Of a stretch of DNA of 64,000 nt, positions 11,282 through 23,583 are shown one piece after another. The DNA is from Closterium sp. Naga37s-1 (lineage: Eukaryota; Streptophyta; Zygnematophyceae; Desmidiales; Closteriaceae). The stretch covers positions 434,001 to 498,000 of the forward strand of contig CANJKZ010000924.1 of NCBI GenBank assembly GCA_947471745.1, given 5' to 3'. The notes under the pieces were generated by a model. The model had not been told where the DNA came from and did no database searches. It worked only from the letters and a program-made list of their open reading frames with translations. Positions within the stretch are counted from its first letter, which is position 1; every line of letters begins with the position of its first letter. The position numbers and the translations under genes are program-made.

Positions 11282-14200
11282 CTAAAACGATGCTATCGGC
11301 TTTGGGTCCCCATACCCGCCGCCCTTATGGTTGCCCGAGCATGACCCCACGCTCATTTGTTCCACCCACACTGTGAGCACCTCTTCAGCCCACCAGGATG
11401 ACAACAGCTGCCACACCGACATGTGTTCTGCTTGCTCCAGCTGCACCTGCTGTCGCGACATCAGCTGCTCTTTCTTGCGCAGCACCTGCTGCTGTGTGGA
11501 CTGTGCAACATGCACCATGTGCCTGTCCTGCTCCATGTGCTTCTCCGCTTCTAAACCTGCAACAGACCCTCCACCTGCTGACACACTCGGCTCCTGCACC
11601 TTGTTCCTCGGGCTCAGCGATAGCAATGCCTCCTTGCCAGCATGCCTCTCATCCTCAGCACTGCTCAATCCATCCAACCGCTCCCTTCTACCACACGCCT
11701 TCCCTGAATCCGCCCCAGTCCCTGCACCACAGTCCACCATTTCATCGGCCTCAGAACTCACGCCATGCTCTAAAGGTTGCTCTCTCTTACCCTCCACACC
11801 CTCCACACCCTCCTGCAGTGCCAGCTCCACCTGCTCTCCTCCTCTGCTCCTCTGCTGTTCCTCTCTCAAACGAGCACCCTTAACCCCGCTTGACAGAAGT
11901 CCTGACTCAACAGGTGCTGCCATCTGATGCACAAGGATTGGAGCATTCGCCCTTCTGCTGCTGCTGCTGCTGCTGCTGCTGGTCCTGCTTGCCATGCTCG
12001 CACCAGCAGCAGGAGAATGAGTTCCCTGCAGCACAGCCTGCCTCCCTGCATCAGGTGAAACCACGCCCTGCATGTTCCTCCCGTCCCCTTCCTCTGCTTC
12101 TCCTGTCTGCTGCTGCCCCATACCATCCACAGCTCGCCTTTGCCCTAGATGGCACTCCGGTAACCAGGGGTACAGAGAGCATTGCCACGGGGGAAGAGGG
12201 GGAGGGGGGGAAGGCGATGGCGGAGGTGGGGGCTTTGGGGGCATGGGAGGGGGGGGCGGGGCAGGGGGAAGGCGAGGGTGCGGGGGAGGGGGGTGTGGGG
12301 AAGAATGGGGGTGCGGCGGAGAGGGGAAATGAGGGGGAGGTGAGCAAGGGTGGGGGAATGGAGGGGATGGAGGGTGAGGAGGAGAGGGGAGGGCGGGGGA
12401 GGGTGGGGGGGGCATGCAGCGCCAGGGCCAAAGGGCACACCACCAGGCAGCAGGCTCGTCCCCCCCACCAGGCGGGGGAGGGGGTGGGGGGTGGCAGGGG
12501 TCCGGTGGGGGAGGGGGACCAGAGGGGCGGGGTGGGGGGAAAGGAGGGCTGGGGGAAGGGATGTGGGGCGGGGGAGGAGGAGGGGCGGTGTAGGGAGGGA
12601 GGGGGGGCGCCAGGCAGGTCCAGGGCCAGAGGGCACACCACCAGCCATACGGGGGGAGTGGCGGGGGGGAAGGGGGGGGAGGCGGAGGGGGAGAAGGGGG
12701 AGGTGGGTGAGGTGGAGGCGGGGATGGAGGAGGGAATGGTGGGGGAGGAGAAGGTGGGGGATGGGGAGGAGGGGGGGATGGGGGAGGACGGGGAGGAGGG
12801 GAAGGTGGAGGGGGGGATGGAGGAGGTGGTGGTGATGGTGGGGGGGGAGAGGGAGGAGGAGGGGAAGGAGGTGGGGGAGATGGAGGGGGGGAGGGAGGGG
12901 GGGAGGGAGGAGGGGAGGGAGGAGGGGAAGGAGGGGGAGAGGGAGGAGGGGAAGGAGGAGGGGAGGGAGGAGGGGAGGGAGGGGGAGAAGGAGGAGGGGA
13001 GGGAGGAGGCGGGGAAGGAGGTGGGGGAGATGGAGGAGGAGAGGGAGGAGGAGAGGGAGGAGGAGAAGGAGGGGGAGACGGAGGGGGTGAGGGAGGAGGG
13101 GAGGGAGGAGGGGAGGGAGGAGGGGAGGGAGGGGGGGAGGGAGGAGGGGAGGGGGGAGGGGAGGGAGGAGGAGGGGAAGGGGGTGGGGGGGATGGAGGAG
13201 GAGAGGGAGGAGGGGAGGGAGGGGGAGAGGGAGGAGGAGAGGGAGGGGGAGAGGGAGGAGGGGAGGGAGGAGGAGGGGAAGGAGGTGGGGGAGATGGAGG
13301 AGGAGAGGGAGGAGGAGAGGGAGGAGGAGAGGGAGGAGGAGAGGGAGGGGGAGAGGGAGGAGGGGAGGGAGGAGGAGGGGAAGGAGGTGGGGGAGATGGA
13401 GGTGGAGAGGGAGGAGGAGAGGGAGGAGGAGAGGGAGGAGGAGAGGGAGGAGGAGAAGGAGGGGGAGAGGGAGGGGGTGAGGGAGGAGGGGAGGGAGGAG
13501 GGGAGGGAGGAGGGGAGGGAGGGGGGGAGGGAGGAGGGGAGGGGGGAGGGGAGGGAGGAGGAGGGGAAGGGGGTGGGGGGGATGGAGGAGGAGAGGGAGG
13601 AGGGGAGGGAGGGGGAGAGGGAGGAGGAGAGGGAGGGGGAGAGGGAGGAGGAGAGGGAGGAGGAGAGGGAGGAGGAGAAGGAGGGGGAGACGGAGGGGGT
13701 GAGGGAGGAGGGGAGGGAGGAGGGGAGGGAGGAGGGGAGGGAGGGGGGGAGGGAGGAGGGGAGGGGGGAGGGGAGGGAGGAGGAGGGGAAGGGGGTGGGG
13801 GGGATGGAGGAGGAGAGGGAGGAGGAGAGGGAGGAGGAGAAGGAGGGGGAGACGGAGGGGGTGAGGGAGGAGGGGAGGGAGGAGGGGAGGGAGGAGGGGA
13901 GGGAGGGGGGGAGGGAGGAGGGGAGGGGGGAGGGGAGGGAGGAGGAGGGGAAGGGGGTGGGGGGGATGGAGGAGGAGAGGGAGGAGGGGAGGGAGGGGGA
14001 GAGGGAGGAGGAGAGGGAGGGGGAGAGGGAGGAGGGGAGGGAGGAGGAGGGGAAGGAGGTGGGGGAGATGGAGGAGGAGAGGGAGGAGGAGAGGGAGGAG
14101 GAGAGGGAGGAGGAGAGGGAGGGGGAGAGGGAGGAGGGGAGGGAGGAGGAGGGGAAGGAGGTGGGGGAGATGGAGGAGGAGAGGGAGGAGGAGAGGGAGG

Positions 14201-17200
14201 AGGAGAAGGAGGGGGAGACGGAGGGGGTGAGGGAGGAGGGGAGGGAGGAGGGGAGGGAGGAGGGGGAGGGAGGGGGGGAGGGAGGAGGGGAGGGGGGAGG
14301 GGAGGGAGGAGGAGGGGAAGGGGGTGGGGGGGATGGAGGAGGAGAGGGAGGAGGGGAGGGAGGGGGAGAGGGAGGAGGAGAGGGAGGGGGAGAGGGAGGA
14401 GGGGAGGGAGGAGGAGGGGAAGGAGGTGGGGGAGATGGAGGAGGAGAGGGAGGAGGAGAGGGAGGAGGAGAGGGAGGAGGAGAGGGAGGGGGAGAGGGAG
14501 GAGGGGAGGGAGGAGGAGGGGAAGGAGGTGGGGGAGATGGAGGTGGAGAGGGAGGAGGAGAGGGAGGAGGAGAGGGAGGAGGAGAGGGAGGAGGAGAGGG
14601 AGGAGGAGAGGGAGGAGGAGAGGGAGGGGGAGAGGGAGGAGGGGAGGGAGGAGGAGGGGAAGGAGGTGGGGGAGATGGAGGTGGAGAGGGAGGAGGAGAG
14701 GGAGGAGGAGAGGGAGGAGGAGAGGGAGGAGGAGAAGGAGGGGGAGAGGGAGGGGGAGAGGGAGGGGGGGAGGGAGGGGGATTTGGAGGGGGAGAAGGAG
14801 GAGGGGAGGGAGGGGGAGAGGGAGGAGGTGGCGAGGGGCGAGGAGGTGAGGGTGGGGGAGAAGTTGGAACTACAGGGGAAGGGGGTGGAGGGGGAAGTGG
14901 AGGGAGACGTGGGGGAGGGAGAGGGGGGGGAAACGGGGGACGAGGAGGAGGAGGCCTGCGCCTGGGGGGGGGACAGGGGGGGCAGGGGGGAGGGGGTGAG
15001 GGAGGAGGAGAGGGTGGGGGAGGAGAGGGAGGAGGAGAGGGAGGAGGGGGAGAGGGAGGAGGAGGATAGGGAGGAGGGGGAGAAGGAGGAGGAGGAGGAG
15101 AGGGAGGAGGGGGAGAGGGAGGAGGAGAGGGAGGAGGAGGTGAGGGAGGAGGGGGAGAAGGAGGAGGGGGAGAGGGAGGAGAGGGAGGAGGAGGAGAAGG
15201 AGGAGGAGGTGAGGGAGGAGGGGGAGAGGGAGGAGGAGGAGAGGGAGGAGGAGGGGAGGGAGGAGGGGAGGGAGGAGGAGGAGAGGGAGGAGGAGGAGAG
15301 GGAGGAGGAGGAGAGGGAGGAGGAGAGGGAGGAGGTGGTGGGAAAGGAGAGGGAGGAGGGGGTATGGAAGGGGGAAGAGGAGGAGGAGGAGGAGAGGGGA
15401 GAGAAGGAGACGGAGGTGGGGGAGATGGAGGGGGGGGAGATGGAGGGGGGGGAGAGGGGGGAGGGGGAGATGGAGGTGGGGGGGGAGAGGGGAGAGGGGG
15501 AGAAGGGGGGGGAGATGGAGGAGAGGGAGGAGGGGGAGAAGGTGGGGGAGATGGAGGAGGAGGGGGAGAGGGGGGAGGGGGAGACGGAGGGGGAGATGGA
15601 GGTGGGGGGGGAGAGGGGGGAGGGGGAGAAGGGGGGGGAGATGGAGGAGAGGGAGGAGGGGGAGAAGGTGGGGGAGATGGAGGAGGAGGGGGAGAGGGGG
15701 GAGGGGGAGACGGAGGGGCGGATGGAGGTGGGGGGGGAGAGGGGGGAGGGGGAGAAGGGGGGGGAGAGGGGGGAGGGGGAGAAGGGGGGGGAGATGGAGG
15801 AGAGGGAGGAGGGGGAGAAGGTGGGGGAGATGGAGGAGGAGGGGGAGAGGGGGGAGGGGGAGACGGGGGTGGAGAGGGTAGAGGAGGAAAGGGAGGGGGA
15901 GGAGACGGGGGAAGGGGAGGGGGAGGTAAAGGAGGTGGAGAGGGGGGAGGAGGAGATGGAGGGGGGTGAGTGGGCGGGGGAGGGGCGTAGGGTGGGTTGG
16001 GAGACGGCGGGGATGGGGGCTGGGGTTGAGGGGATGGTGGGGGCGGAGAATTTGGGGGAGGGGAGGGTGGTGGAGGGGGAGGAGGAGAAGGGGGAGGCGG
16101 AGGGGGAGAAGGGGGAGGGGGAAAAGGGGGAGGGGGAGAAGGGGGAGGGGGAGACGGGGGAGGGGGAAAAAGGGGAGGAGGAAAAGGGGGAGGCGGAGCA
16201 GGGGGAGGCGGAGCAGGGGGAGGCGGAGAAGGGGGAGGAGAAGGGGGAGAGGGGGAAGGGGGAGGGGGAGAAAGGGGAGGGGGAGAAGGGGGCGGAGGGA
16301 AAAGAGGAGGGGGGGAAGGGGAGGATGGCGGAGGGTTGGGAGGCGGCAAGTTGGGGGGTGGGGGAGGAGGCGAGGGAGCAGTGGGCGGAGGGGCGTGATA
16401 GTCATAGTTCCAGATCGCCATGCGCACCATCCACTGCCTCTCCTCCCCTCCACACTCACCCTCGCCCCGTGTCCCGCCCAAGTCATAACCACCCCCAACA
16501 GCATCACCAACCATTTTCCCGTTCCACGGAGTCTCTCCATCCAGCCACGCTACCACAGCCAGTGCCTCTCTGGGTTCCCACAGCATCACTCCCTTGCCCG
16601 GTAATCTCCACTCCCGCTCCGCTTCTCCGCGCCAGCTCAGCTCAAACTCCCCCTGCGCCACCACTGCCACCGCCTGCCCCGGCTGCACGCCCCGCTTCAC
16701 CACCTGAACCGCGCCCAACCGCACTCGCACCACCGCCCGCCCCTCCAGAAAGGGCTTAATCGCAGTGAGTTTGGAGGGCAGGTCTGGGAGCAGCAGGGGG
16801 TCGTGGCCGGGGGCGGTGAGGGAGGTGACCGGGGCGAAGATGGCAGCAGCACGCTGCTCATCCCTCGCCTCCACGTGCTGCCGCCAGCAGCGCAGGGAGA
16901 CAGCGATCTCCCTTCTAATGGCCGATGCGTTGGCTTCGAGCGGCGAGCGGGGGGGGGTTGGGGGAACTGGGGGCTTGGTGTGGGGAGATGGTGGGGGAGA
17001 GGTGGGGAAGGGAGCAGTGGGGAGAGAGGCAGTAGCGGTACTTGCTGCGTCATGCATGAGCGGCCATGGGGGTGTGGTATCGCCTTCAGGAGCAGTACTG
17101 TGAAGCCTGCTGGTGCTTGCATGCATGGAGCCTGGGTGTCCTGTGCCGTCCACTGTTTCCAAACCAGCATCCTTCCTGCTGCGACTGATCGCCCCCGGCC

Positions 17201-20200
17201 CTGCAAATGGCACGATGAGCAACGGTGCCTTTAACCTATGCCCGTGCTGCTGCATACCTCCACTCTGCTCCCTCACACTCTGCTGCATCACACCATCACT
17301 GCCACCATCACTGCTCCCACAACCCTCTCCTCCTCCACATCCCCCCACTCCCCACCCCAGCCTCTGCACGCCACTCTCATGCTGCATGGCTCCACGCACG
17401 GAAAGCATCTCCCGAGCCTGCTGCCACCACACCGCGCCCCCCACCACCACCCGTGCCACTGCCCGCATCACCCACCGCACCCACCGCTCCCACCCTCCCC
17501 TCCCACCTGCTTCCTCTGCCCACCCTTCCACCGCCCCCATCGCCTTCCCTCGCCACTGCTGCTGCGCCTCTCCCTGCGCGCCCCGCTGCTGTGCCTGCAC
17601 CCAGCACACGCCATCCACCTGCTCTATCAGCAACCCCCCCCGCCCCCTGCCCCGCCCCCACGCCCCGTGCCCTCCGTCCCTTCCTCCTTCCTCCACCCGT
17701 ACCCCCACCCCTCCCCCCAACTCTCCCTGCCCTGCCATGCCCATTTCCAGCTGCACGCGTCTCCTCACACCCATCCCCTCTGCATGCTGCCTGCTCTCCC
17801 CAACCAGCATCAGCCCCCCACTCGACCCCTCCTCCCCGTCCACCAGCCCCTGCGCCTGTGTCCGTGCCTCCTGCTCTTCCTGCGCCGCTGTGAATTCCCC
17901 CCTCGTTGCCCCTTGCAGCAGCACGCCCTTTCCCACTGCCCCACTTGACAGCCCTGCACCTCCCGCCCGCGCCACCTGCGGAAGCACCAGTGGAAGCACA
18001 GGCTGTGGCAGTGGGAGTGGTTCAAGGGAGACGGCAGCAAGGATAGGTGGTGCTGCCACTGCTGGTGCCAGAGACGCCTGCAGTGAGATCAAGGGAAGAG
18101 GCCCGGAAGGCACAGGTGAGAGGGAGAGGCGAGGCGGGGCGGAGGCAGAGGGGGGAGGGGAGGGTGGGAGGGGCGGGAGGAGCCAGAGCAGGTTAAGTGC
18201 GTCTTCTATGCCCGTGCCTTGCCCGCGGCCTGGGGGGAAGGCTGAGAGCCTCGAATTCCACACCACAACTCGCGCAGACCACAGCTGGCCGTTCTGACTC
18301 GCCTCCTGGGGCCGCCACCACTGCTGCTGCTGCTGCTGCTGCTGCCCCTCTTTCTGCAGCTTCTGCTGCCCCTGCCCCTGCCCCTGCTGCTGCCCCTGCC
18401 CCTGCCCCTGCTGTTGCCCCTGCCCCTGCTGCTGCCCCTGCCCCTGCCCCTGCCCCTGCCCCTGCCCCTGCCCCTGCCCCTGCCCCTGCTGCTGCCCCTG
18501 CCACTGCTCCTGCTCCTGCAGCCGCCGGCGGTTCACCTCTTCCTGAAACAGCTGCCTTATGTGCGCTGCCTGGTGCATGCCATCCCTTCCATCTGATACC
18601 CCATCCGGCAACCCTCCTCCCCCACCACTCACCATTCTCAACCCACCCGTTCCCACCACCTCCCCATCCGCCACAGCTTCTACCGCATCCCTACCGCTGC
18701 CACTGCTCCTGCCCCTGCCGCTGCCCCAGCCATACCCCTGCGCCTCCCGCGCCCTGTCCCTCACTTCCCAGAGCGCAACAGCATTAGCAGACTCTAGCAC
18801 AGCGCCGTCAGGCGCAGAGAAGCTAAACACGCCCGTGCTGAGCACCACATACGCCCCGCCCGGATCCCTATCATCCCCCACTCCATTAAACACCCCCACC
18901 GCCAGCACTGCTGCGAATAGCTGGTCTGTGCCGCACCCTGCTGGCAGCAGCTGCAGTGCTGACAGACGGTCGGAGAGGGAGGTGAGGGTGAGGAGTGGTA
19001 GGGTGGGCGCGAGGAGGAGGCACGTGGGGGAGAAGATTTCGGCTGCTGCCGTGAGCTGCTGTGCTGCTATTGCCCTCTGCCACTCGCCCAGGGACTGGAT
19101 GATCCCCAGGCGTGCGTCGGCGGGGGAGAGGGGCGCGAGTGGGGGAGGGGGGGAAGGGGGCGGCGGAGGGGACGGTGGAGGGGGGAACGGTGGGGGTGGA
19201 GAAGGGGGAGGGTTCGGGGGTGGTGGGTTAGGAGGCGGGGAAGGAGGGCGCGGAGGGGGAGGGGACGGGGGAGGGGGAGAGGGAGGAGGTGAGGGAGGAG
19301 GTGAGGGAGGGGGGAATGGTGGGGGGGACGGGGGAGATGGGGGAGGGGAGGGAGGTGGGTGGGGAGGGCTAGGGGGAGGCGGTGAGGGCGGGGGAGGCGA
19401 CGGAGGGGGGGAGGGGGGCGGTGGAGATGGCGGAGGGGGGGGCGAAGGTGGGGGCGGGGAGGGAGGAGGACTGGGCGGAGGGGAAGGAGGAGGCGGAAGT
19501 GGGGGAGGCGGCGAGGGAGGGGGAGATGGTGGGGGAGGAGAGGGGGGCGGTGGTGGGGGCGGTGGGTTTGGCGGGGGCGAGGGTGGCGGAGACGGAGGGG
19601 GTGACGGTGGGGGCTGGGGCGGAGGGGGAGGAGAAGGCGGCGGGCTAGGGGGCGGCGGCTGGGGAGGCGGGCTGGGCGGCGGAGGCTTAGGCGGAGGCGA
19701 AGGAGGGGGCGGAGGGGCGGGAGGCGGAGGGGACGGCGGTGGGGGCGAGGGCGCGGGCGGGGGAAACGGAGGAGGAAACGGGGGCGGAGGGGGGGCCGGC
19801 GGGGAGGGCGGGGGCGGCGGGCGCGGAGGCTTAACAGGCTCAAAGTTGTAAGCAAGGGAGGAGAAGCGCCAGTCGCGCCCCACATCCCCGGACGTGACAT
19901 TGACCACGTCATACGCGTCCCACTGCTGCAGCACCTTCCCCGCCGCCAGCTGCTTCCCACTCCCTGCGCTCCACACATCGAAATGCCCCCGCGTGAGCGC
20001 GGACAGGTTGCTCCCGCGCACTCCGCCCGCGGGCGGAGGCGGAGGCGCGGGTTCCGCGCGCACCACCAGCTCCACCTCATGTATCCGCACGTCCAGGCGC
20101 AGCAGGTGCGCGAGCAGCGGGTGCAGCGAGCGCGCCTTGGCGAGGCGCTCTACGAGGGTGATGGGGGGCATGTGGGGGGCGACGACGCGCACCACGGGCG

Positions 20201-22724
20201 CAAAGATGTTGAGCGCCAGAAGCACGCGCTGTTGGTGCGCCGCTGCCAGCGCTGCTGCAATCGCCGCCTCGATCTCCTCCTTGGCCACCTTCACGTCCAG
20301 TGACCGCTGGCTGGACCGTGGTGGAGGGGTTTGCAGAGCGGTACCGGGCGGTGGTGCGCGACGAGTCGTCGCCATGCCACCAGTGTCTGTGTGCATTTCA
20401 GAGGAGGAGACTAGCTCGCCGGCCTGTGGGCCAGCCCCTTGCGCGTTCGCATGCAACGACACCCCTCCTTCTTCCTCCATGAGTCGCCTACTCCTCTCCT
20501 TTAAGTCCGTCCCTATCTCCGCATCGCCCTCATACGCATCCTTCAATTGTCTCCTTCCCCCTCCCCCTACCGCTCCCCCTTCCTCGCTCCCTCCTCCTCC
20601 TTCCCCACTCAGCTGCGTCGCAATCAGCGCATCCAGCCTCGCAGCCTCGCGTGCCTCGAGCACCGGCCAATCCACAGGCAATCCGTCCCCATGTGCCCAG
20701 TCATCCTTAGCGCCATCCGTGCCATGCACGTTCCACATCGTCCACCGCAACACCCACTCCCGCCCCTCACTGCTCGCGCCCGTTCCCGCCCCCCACCCCG
20801 CCCCCGACCCTGCCCCCGTCCCCGCGCCCTCCGCCCCACTCACTCTCACATTATCTTTCCCTGGCCCGGCCGCTACCAGCCCTCCACTCGCCTCCTCGTC
20901 CCCCTGGTCCCGCCAGCCCCCCACGCCTCCGCACACGTCAGCTGCCAACAAGCTCCTCCTCTCTCCGCTCCCCGCCTTCCAAGCACCTGCCTCCGCCCCT
21001 TGCTCCGCGCGTTGCCTTTCTCCCCCCGACCCCAGCCCAAGTCTCAACCCCATTTCAAGCCCCAAGTCCGCCTGTCCCCCCCCTTCGCGGTCGTCACTTT
21101 CCGCCCAAAGCTGCACCACGGTGCCCTGCTTCCCCGCAATCCCCCCCGCGCCCGCGCCAGTGGAGAAAGTGCTTGTGCTCAGCACCACCAGCGGCGCAGC
21201 GTCGCTCCGCCTGCCCCCCACTGTCTGCGCCGGTGGCGGCTGCGGGGCCGCGTGAGGAGCAGGAGGCGCGGGGTTGGCGGAAAGCGCGGGCGCACCTGAA
21301 CTCCTCGGCTGCTCGACCTCCGCCAGGGTGGTTGCGCCAGTGGCGTTCGGCGGCGATTCGGGCAGCCATCGGCGGAAGGAATCCGCGTCGGTGACCACGA
21401 GATGCAGCCGGCAGGCGGCTTCCGCGTCGAACAGGGGGAAGCTGCGGGGGATCTGCGCCAACGAGCGCACGTGCAGGGGGGAGCGGAGCGGCGCAAAGAC
21501 CCAGGAGCCGCCATTCGGGACGTCCGGGAGGGGCCCAACCCAGCGGCCAGGTCCGGACATATGGCGCGCGTAGAGCGCGAGCAGGCGCCGCTGCTCGCTC
21601 CTCACCCGCTTCCTCATCCCCTTCCCGCTGACGCGCGCACTGGCCGGCGGCGCCGTTAGAATGTTGTAAACCGGGAGGGCTGGAGAGGCGACGCTGTGGA
21701 TGAGCGCAGAGGCGCCTTGTTCGGAATGTGCACTGAGTAGAAGCGCATGAGGGCGCGCTGAGTGAGCGGTCCCGGGGTGCGTGACCTGCGACGTGGGTAG
21801 GAGCAAGCCCACCGCGTGTTCCGCTCCGGCCGCACACCCGCGCATTCCGTCGCACACTGCCATGGCTCCTGCCGTCTCCGGTTCACTCGCCCCTTGACGC
21901 GGGTGCAGACCCCCCCTGTCTAGCCCGTCGCTGCGCCGTTCCCCACCCACGTTGCTGTCGCTGCCATGCCTGCTGACCGCCTCGACCACCATCTTCACGC
22001 CGAGCGGCCGCGCGCCCTCGCTAGGCAGCCGTAGCGCCCCTGCTGCCGGCCATGCGCCGTCGCCCTCACCTTGCGTTACGACGCCCGCATCGCTGCCGCG
22101 GCCCGTCTCAACCACCCCAGCCCCACGCGCGTCCTCCGCTGCCCATGCCTCCGCGCGCTGCTGCCAGTCGTCGCGCGTGTCGTGCCAGTCGTCGCCGGTG
22201 TCGTCCCAGTCGTCGCTAGGGCAGTAACAGTGCGCCGTTGACGGCTCCGCTGGAACGGGCACTGCCGCCGCTGCCGCTGACTCCTCTGCCGCTGATACCG
22301 CTGCGTCTCCCATTCTTGCCCGCGCGCCGTCCGTCCAACCCCCGTCGCTCGTTTCTTCCTGCCCCAGCCCTTCCTGCCCCGCCAGCAGAAGCAGCAACGA
22401 TGCGCCATGTCGTGTAGCTCGCCGCTCGCTATCTCTCTGCTCGCTCTCGTCGCCCCGGCCCCCACCGTCGGCGACACGTGTCGCATGCAACTCCCGAAAC
22501 TCCGCGCCGCGGTTAATCGGCGATGGCGGGGCGGAAAGGTGAGCGGCGAGCGAGGGAAAAGGCTCGGGTTGGATCGCGTCACAGGCGAGCACGCAACGGG
22601 GCAGGGCCGCGCAGAGGAGGAGAGCGGCGAGGATGAGGGAGAATACGTGGCGCCGAACGAAGCCGCGGATGGGAGAGACTGCAATGCGGCGTCGGCGGGT
22701 TCTCCACGCGGTGCGTCGCGCCAT
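11282..22724 (-). CDS. Secreted hydroxyproline-rich protein with four NTF2/SnoaL-like domains (frameshifted near the 3' end)
   Basis: I chose the start [15 protein letters not shown] because an Arg-rich n-region and hydrophobic h-region ([15 protein letters not shown], residues 28-42) then form a signal peptide with cleavage near residue 47. Four diverged copies of one domain follow, at about residues 376-663, 808-963, 1200-1488 and 1930-2108. Each has an N-terminal helix, a phrase like [33 protein letters not shown] or VFAPLRSPL, and a last strand ending in WN ([24 protein letters not shown]). This pattern resembles NTF2/SnoaL-like folds; that is an inference. PPSPPP linkers follow domains 2 (19,830-19,130) and 4 (16,400-14,267), and a Gln/Gly tract lies in domain 3 (18,510-18,300). 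An extra base at 14,262-14,266 shifts the frame. The uninterrupted frame then runs through PSSL repeats to a stop near 12,051, while the PPPS frame continues in another phase to a Ser/Glu/Gln-rich C-terminus ending at 11,282. The role is probably in the extracellular matrix or cell wall; no homologue is recognised by name. Confidence 0.7.
12180..16405. repeat. 4-kb purine-rich (plus strand) low-complexity repeat block encoding Pro/Ser linkers
   Basis: The plus strand is nearly all G and A for about 4.2 kb (GGAGGAGGGGAGGGA and variants). It contains higher-order copies: the 60 bases from 13,081 recur from 14,221 with one extra G. On the minus strand it encodes the (Pro)n-Ser linker of the secreted protein. 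Pure-purine stretches over 100 bp occur, for example across 13,201-13,380. Confidence 0.9.
18300..18510 (-). repeat. Gln/Gly-coding repeat (CTGCCC / CTGCTG)
   Basis: Imperfect repeats of CTGCCC and CTGCTG on the plus strand, read on the minus strand as GQGQGQ and QQQ runs. They lie inside the third NTF2-like domain unit of the secreted protein, between its core (19,115-18,740) and its last WN strand (about 18,270), so the insert splits the domain. Confidence 0.8.
19130..19830 (-). repeat. PPSPPP linker-coding repeat between domains 2 and 3
   Basis: About 700 bp of GGGGGAGG/GGCGGAGG-type sequence on the plus strand, read on the minus strand as PPPSPPPP units. It follows the phrase [12 protein letters not shown] and ends before [14 protein letters not shown]. 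Such Ser-(Pro)n blocks are known O-glycosylated, extended spacers in algal wall proteins such as pherophorins. Confidence 0.85.
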
Positions 22725-23583
22725 GGCGGCCGCGCAAACATTTTCTGAGTCGTACGGTAATCGCGCCACTGGCACGAGCTTGAACTGGTTAGCGGCACAG
22801 AAATCAAGAAACTATTCTGATCTCTCAAGAGTCAGCATCTTTCGGTCAAAAACTCCTGGGCGAAAGAACAGGTGGGAGTTGCTGTGCTTCTTGCCATGTC
22901 CCTGCCCTAGTCTGCAAGGTTCTTTGGCTCGAACCCGCTTCTCCACCCCGCAAGCTCTCGCCTGCTGGTGCCCTGAGTCCCTGACCCACCAGAGCACGGC
23001 ACAAGGTTGTGAAAAGCAGAGGACAAGGTACGTACAGTACCTTTGACCTTGCCTCCCTGACCTCCCTGTCCTCATCCAATGATCCCCGCCGCGACGCCCT
23101 CCAAAGCAGGCCGTCCCTGATATTGCTGCCTTCTGCGCCACGATGACGAGCACCACAGCAGGCTCGATGAGTTCCCGAGGCTCTATCAGGTCCCGAGGCT
23201 TTCCAAGCTCGATGAACTCTCGAGGCTCGAGGAGCTCCCAAGGCTGGAGGGGTTCGTCGTGATTTGTAAGCGTTCCTGGTTTCGTATTCGAGGTCTGGTC
23301 TCACGAGCCGAACCAGTCAGGCCAATCAGAAGGTCGTCTTCGCGTCAAATCAAGCCGCCAACAATTGCATCACGCCAAAATCTGTACACTTGCTACGTGT
23401 ATAAATTATTTGTAGAGAAATCTGCACAAACCTTATTGAATCACACAACTACGCGTACGACTCCAACATTTCGGAAGACATCGCCTCCCGAAGCTGACCC
23501 AAGTCGCCTTCGGACTTGGAAGCCTCAGACCAGCACCCAACCTCGTCTTCCGAGGTCCCCGCCTAGCTATGGCTTGTCAAAGT
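22725..23583. other. Upstream flank of the secreted-protein gene; no gene seen
   Basis: No convincing coding region. It should contain the promoter of the minus-strand secreted-protein gene. A patch rich in CTCGAGGCTCGA-like iterations lies at about 23,160-23,250. Its right end abuts the Copia B LTR. Confidence 0.5.

Noticed and set aside
11890..16759. Plus-strand Glu/Arg-rich frames (1,059 and 811 residues)
   Set aside because: Antisense reading of the Pro/Ser linker DNA; purine-only sequence has few stops in any frame. The minus strand has a signal peptide, structured domains and a coherent C-terminus.
18559..21255. Plus-strand Gly-rich and Pro/Ser-rich frames opposite the secreted-protein gene
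   Set aside because: They mirror the minus-strand linker and domains and show no conserved motif of their own.
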